DNA of 64,000 nt from JAEZJZ01 sp050949055. GTDB lineage: Bacteria; Bacillota; UBA994; UBA5500. Location: contig JBMNFA010000001.1 in the NCBI GenBank assembly GCA_050949055.1, positions 310,001 to 374,000 on the forward strand, read 5' to 3'. The notes under the pieces were generated by a model, which was not told the DNA's origin, searched no databases, and saw only the letters and a program-made list of their open reading frames with translations. Shown here piece by piece: positions 61,136 to 64,000 of this stretch; within the stretch, counting starts at the first letter, position 1, and the number at the start of each line of letters is the position of its first letter. A program made the translations under genes and the position numbers.

Positions 61136-61768
61136 TTAGCGCAGAAAGCGGTTGTGCTGTCTTTCGGTGCCGATGGTGGTTGCCGGCCCGTGCCCGGGAT
61201 AGACCCGGGTGTCATCCGGCAGTTGGCGCAAGCGGGACAACGAGGCCTGCAGGCGGTCGAAGTCGCCGCCGGGCAGGTCGTAGCGTCCGATGGAGCCGGC
61301 AAACAGCGTATCGCCGGAGAAGAGCACCCCCTGACCGAAGAGGCAGATGCCGCCCGGCGTGTGCCCCGGCGTATGCAGCACTTGCAGCGTGAGGCCGCCC
61401 AGGGAGACCTGGTCGCCCTCGGCCAGCAACTGGTCGGCCGGCGGCAGCGGACCGCTCACCCCCAGGTAGCGGGAAACCATATCGTCGGTGGCCTGCAGCA
61501 TAGGGGCATCCTGTGCGTGAATCAAGATTTTGGCCCCGGTCAATTCCTGGGCAGCAGGCAAACCGGCCACGTGATCAGCGTGGCCGTGGGTGAGCACGAT
61601 GTACTGCACCGTGCCGGATAACTGAGACAACAGCTGCTGTAACTGCTCTCGGCTGCCGGCCGGATCGATCAGCATCGCCTGACCGCCGTCCGAATCCCAA
61701 ACCAGATATGTATTGGTGCCCAGCGGCCCCATTCTCTCTTGTTTTATCTGCAACTTTTCCACCTCCAT
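61136..61768 (-). CDS. MBL-fold metallohydrolase (glyoxalase II-like)
   Basis: 210 residues. Zinc motif LTHGHADHVAGL (about 55-66), HTPGHTPGGICLF (about 127-139), SGDTLFAGSIGRYDLPGGD and the last His in YPGHGPATTIGTE (about 190-202). This is the small hydroxyacylglutathione hydrolase-like family that sits between relA, dtd and hisS/aspS in Firmicutes. Glutathione is usually absent from Clostridia, so the substrate is probably another thioester. It overlaps the dtd stop by 1 nt. Confidence 0.9.
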   Translation of the reverse strand: MEVEKLQIKQERMGPLGTNTYLVWDSDGGQAMLIDPAGSREQLQQLLSQLSGTVQYIVLTHGHADHVAGLPAAQELTGAKILIHAQDAPMLQATDDMVSRYLGVSGPLPPADQLLAEGDQVSLGGLTLQVLHTPGHTPGGICLFGQGVLFSGDTLFAGSIGRYDLPGGDFDRLQASLSRLRQLPDDTRVYPGHGPATTIGTERQHNRFLR

Positions 61769-62217
61769 CAGAACATCCGCTGACTATCCAGCAGGATGGT
61801 CACCGGCCCGTCGTTGCACAACGAGACCTGCATCATCGCCTGGAATACCCCGGTGGCCACGGGAACGCCGGCCTGCTTGATCAGCGCCACTGTGTGCTGA
61901 TAGAGGCGATCGGCTTCTTCTGGCGGCGCGGCGCTGCTGTAGCTCGGACGGCGGCCTTTTCTCGCGTCGCCGTAGAGGGTGAACTGCGATACCGCCAGCA
62001 CAGCCCCACCCACATCCGCCACACTCAGGTTCATCTTGCCCTGCTGATCATTGAAGATGCGCAGCCCCACCAGCTTGCTGGCGATGTACTCGGCGTCCTG
62101 GATGGTGTCGCCATCCCCTACCCCGATCAAAACCACCAGTCCATGACCTATGCTGCCTACGACTTGTCCATCGACGGTGACCTGCGCAGAGGCCACCCGT
62201 TGTACTACTGCTCTCAT
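61768..62217 (-). CDS. dtd: D-aminoacyl-tRNA deacylase
   Basis: 149 residues from ATG 62217 (GAGGAGGGCGAG). Motifs MRAVVQRVASAQVTV at the start, SQFTLYGDARKGRRPSY (about 76-92) and NDGPVTILLDS (about 137-147), which holds the cross-subunit Gly-cisPro element. Removes D-amino acids (and Gly) from tRNA. The relA-dtd-MBL order is the usual Firmicute arrangement. Its upstream gap is filled with hairpin repeats. Confidence 0.95.
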   Translation of the reverse strand: MRAVVQRVASAQVTVDGQVVGSIGHGLVVLIGVGDGDTIQDAEYIASKLVGLRIFNDQQGKMNLSVADVGGAVLAVSQFTLYGDARKGRRPSYSSAAPPEEADRLYQHTVALIKQAGVPVATGVFQAMMQVSLCNDGPVTILLDSQRMF

Positions 62218-62230
62218 CTCGCCCTCCTCA

Positions 62231-62353
62231 GCATGTGCGAAGCACATGCGATGTCCAATCATGTGATTGTTGCGTCAGCAACCATCAGTAAGTTCCTTAT
62301 GCATGTGCGAAGCACATGCGATGTCCAATCATGTGATTGTTGCTTCAGCAACG
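62231..62353. repeat. Tandem triple-hairpin repeat (two copies, period 70)
   Basis: Units at 62231-62283 and 62301-62353 are nearly identical: GCATGTGCGAAGCACATGC hairpin, CGATGTC, CAATCATGTGATTG palindrome, and GTTGC-GTCA(or TTCA)-GCAAC hairpin. The last hairpin recurs at 51945-51965. Located between relA and dtd. Confidence 0.8.
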
Positions 62354-62433
62354 GTGGGACTGGGGGACGGGTACTCCTGTCCCGCTGTTCGAAACGGGAC
62401 AGAGTACCTGTCCCACTGTCCCACTGTCCCACC
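62353..62433. repeat. GGGAC-type palindrome between relA and dtd
   Basis: GGTGGGAC-TGGGGGACGGGTACTC-CTGTCCCG and the complementary CGGGACAG-AGTACCTGTCCC-GTCCCACC around CTGTTCGAAA. The outer part contains several tandem ACTGTCCC units. It starts where the tandem repeat above ends and stops 21 nt after the relA stop, so it may serve as its terminator. Confidence 0.75.
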
Positions 62434-62454
62434 AACAGCCCAGGATAGTTCGCT

Positions 62455-64000
62455 TCAGGAACGGTGCGCTGGCGAGGCCATGCGATGCACGGTGAATACG
62501 TCCCGCACCCGCATCAACCGCTGCAGGATAGTCTCCAGATGGTTGCGGTCCCGCACCACGATGGTGAAGGTAACCGCGGCGGTGCGGTCGCGCCGATTGG
62601 TGCGTGCCTGCATTGAACTGATATTCAGCTTATGCTCGGCCAGCAGTTGCAACACGTCATGCAACAGGCCGGGTCGATCTAGCCCAGTGAGTTCGATGCG
62701 CACCGGATAATCGGTTCGCGGTTGCTCGTCCCAGTAGACGTCGATCAGCCGCTCCCTTTGACGCATCAATGCCTGTGCATTGGGACAGCTGACGGTATGC
62801 ACCGACACCCCCCGCCCGCGGGTGATGTAACCGATGATTGGGTCGCCCGGCACTGGGTTGCAGCAGCGGGAAAAGCGAATCAAAGCGTCCGGCAAGCCGC
62901 GTACCTGCACCCCGGTATGGGTATGGCTGCGGTGCTCCGGCTCCTGTTCGGGGAAGTCCAGTTCTGGCACCTCTCTGGTGCCGGTCTGCTCCCGGTAGTG
63001 TTCCACGATGCGGGGCACCAGGCCAGAAAGGGAGGTCTCGCCAAAACCGATGGATGCGAACAAATCGTCAACACTGTTGAAATTCTGCCGCTCGCGGAAG
63101 TAGGCCAGCCGGTCGTCGGTGAGCACCTGGTGGGGTTCCAAGCCCAGACGGGAGATCTCCTTCTCCAGCAGATCCTTCCCCTTGTTGATACTCTCCTCCC
63201 GCTGCTCCTTTTTGAACCAGGCGCGAATCTTGCTTTTGGCCCCGGAGGTGCGCACCAGCTTCAGCCAGTCGCGGCTGGGGCCATTCATCTTGTTGGAAGT
63301 GAGCACCTCCACGATGTCGCCATTCTGCAGCGAATAGTTCAGGGGCACGATGCGCCCGTTCACCTTGGCACCGACGGTGCGGTGCCCCAGGTTGGTGTGG
63401 ATGCGATAGGCAAAATCGATCGGGTTGGAGCCGGCGGGCAGATTGATCACGTCACCTTTGGGGGTAAACACGAACACATCGTCCGGATAGAGCTCCATTT
63501 TCACCCCATCCACAAACTCCTGCGCGTCCCGCAGCTCCTGCTGCCATTCGATGATCCCCCGCAGCCAGGATAGCTTCTCTTGGGACTTTTGATCCGGTCG
63601 GGTGCCCTCCTTATAGGCCCAATGGGCGGCGATACCGTGCTCTGCCAGTTGGTGCATCTCGTAGGTACGGATCTGGATCTCCAGCGGCTCTCCTCGATCG
63701 CCGATCACGGTGGTATGCAGCGACTGGTAAAGGTTGGGTTTGGGGACAGCGATATAGTCCTTGAAGCGACCGGGGATTGGCCGCCATACGCTGTGCACCA
63801 GTCCCAAAGCTTCATAACACTCCTTGACGGTCTCCACAATCACCCGCACGGCCGTCAGGTCAAAAATCTCTTCAAAGGTGCGACCTGCCTCCATCTTGCG
63901 GAAAATGCTGTAGAAGTGTTTCGGCCGGCCAGAGATTTCGGCGTTGATCCCCACTTCCTGCAGCTTCTCGCGCAGCTCAAGGATAGCGTGGTTGGTGATC
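62455..64000 (-). CDS. relA: Bifunctional (p)ppGpp synthetase/hydrolase RelA/SpoT (5' end beyond window)
   Basis: The frame is open to the right edge, so the N-terminal HD (hydrolase) part is missing. Visible, about 515 residues: synthetase domain (SGRPKHFYSIFRKM; FDLTAVRVIV; GRFKDYIAVPKPNLYQSLHTTVIG; EIQIRTYEMHQLAEHGIAAHWAYKE), TGS domain (VFVFTPKGDVINLPAGSNPIDFAYRIHT), zinc-finger/RIS region (IRFSRCCNPVPGDPIIGYITRGRGVSVH) and C-terminal ACT domain (RIELTGLDRPGLLHDVLQLLAEHKLNIS). Governs the stringent response. Confidence 0.97.
   Translation of the reverse strand, partial: ITNHAILELREKLQEVGINAEISGRPKHFYSIFRKMEAGRTFEEIFDLTAVRVIVETVKECYEALGLVHSVWRPIPGRFKDYIAVPKPNLYQSLHTTVIGDRGEPLEIQIRTYEMHQLAEHGIAAHWAYKEGTRPDQKSQEKLSWLRGIIEWQQELRDAQEFVDGVKMELYPDDVFVFTPKGDVINLPAGSNPIDFAYRIHTNLGHRTVGAKVNGRIVPLNYSLQNGDIVEVLTSNKMNGPSRDWLKLVRTSGAKSKIRAWFKKEQREESINKGKDLLEKEISRLGLEPHQVLTDDRLAYFRERQNFNSVDDLFASIGFGETSLSGLVPRIVEHYREQTGTREVPELDFPEQEPEHRSHTHTGVQVRGLPDALIRFSRCCNPVPGDPIIGYITRGRGVSVHTVSCPNAQALMRQRERLIDVYWDEQPRTDYPVRIELTGLDRPGLLHDVLQLLAEHKLNISSMQARTNRRDRTAAVTFTIVVRDRNHLETILQRLMRVRDVFTVHRMASPAHRS

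Overview
The window looks like chromosome from an anaerobic, endospore-forming Bacillota (Clostridia-like, GC-rich). Supporting markers are a complete sigK with its pro-sequence, the alaS-ireB-(aldo/keto reductase)-ruvX-DUF1292-mltG neighbourhood, T-box leaders, Rex, strong Shine-Dalgarno sequences with TTG/GTG starts, and a three-subunit [FeFe] hydrogenase. I cannot name a genus. Nearly every gene is on the minus strand; the exceptions are an M24 peptidase and trpB (35.3-38.3 kb).

Layout. 0-10 kb: hydrogen metabolism. Reading along the minus strand: rex, a Rex-like operator region, an HndB-like protein, three tandem hairpin repeats, then hydB, hydA, hydC, a sensory [FeFe] hydrogenase with PAS domain, a SpoIIE-type phosphatase, cobO and a membrane protein cut by the window edge. 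10-19 kb: a class II aldolase-like protein, efp with an M24 peptidase, aroQ, a YkuS-like protein, two paralogous amidohydrolases (one apparently a pseudoenzyme) and an ABC-F ATPase behind a structured leader. 19.4-33 kb: aroB, aroK and aroE mixed with a complete type IV pilus set (pilB, T, C, A, D, M, N, O and minor prepilins) in which at least six genes carry frameshifts. 33-44 kb: yqeG, sigK, M24 peptidase, T-box-trpB, polysaccharide deacetylase, U32 peptidase, mltG, DUF1292, ruvX, an Fe-S aldo/keto reductase and ireB. 44-56 kb: alaS and a nucleosidase behind a T-box, an AI-2E-type permease, mnmA, yigZ, rarA, ltaE, trxA and rseC. 56.3-56.8 kb: two tandem RNAs that look like 6S RNA. 56.9-64 kb: a P-II protein with two DUF1538 membrane proteins, aspS, an MBL hydrolase, dtd and a relA/spoT gene cut by the right edge.

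The intergenic DNA is unusually rich in structured repeats. They are a 71-72 nt hairpin element with compensatory changes between copies, a large family of otherwise dissimilar palindromes bounded by GGGAC/GTCCC, a 245-bp element in two inverted copies with covarying ends, and a triple-hairpin tandem repeat. No rRNA, tRNA, CRISPR array or intact transposase was seen. All calls come from reading the sequence and the supplied translations; no database search or folding program was run.
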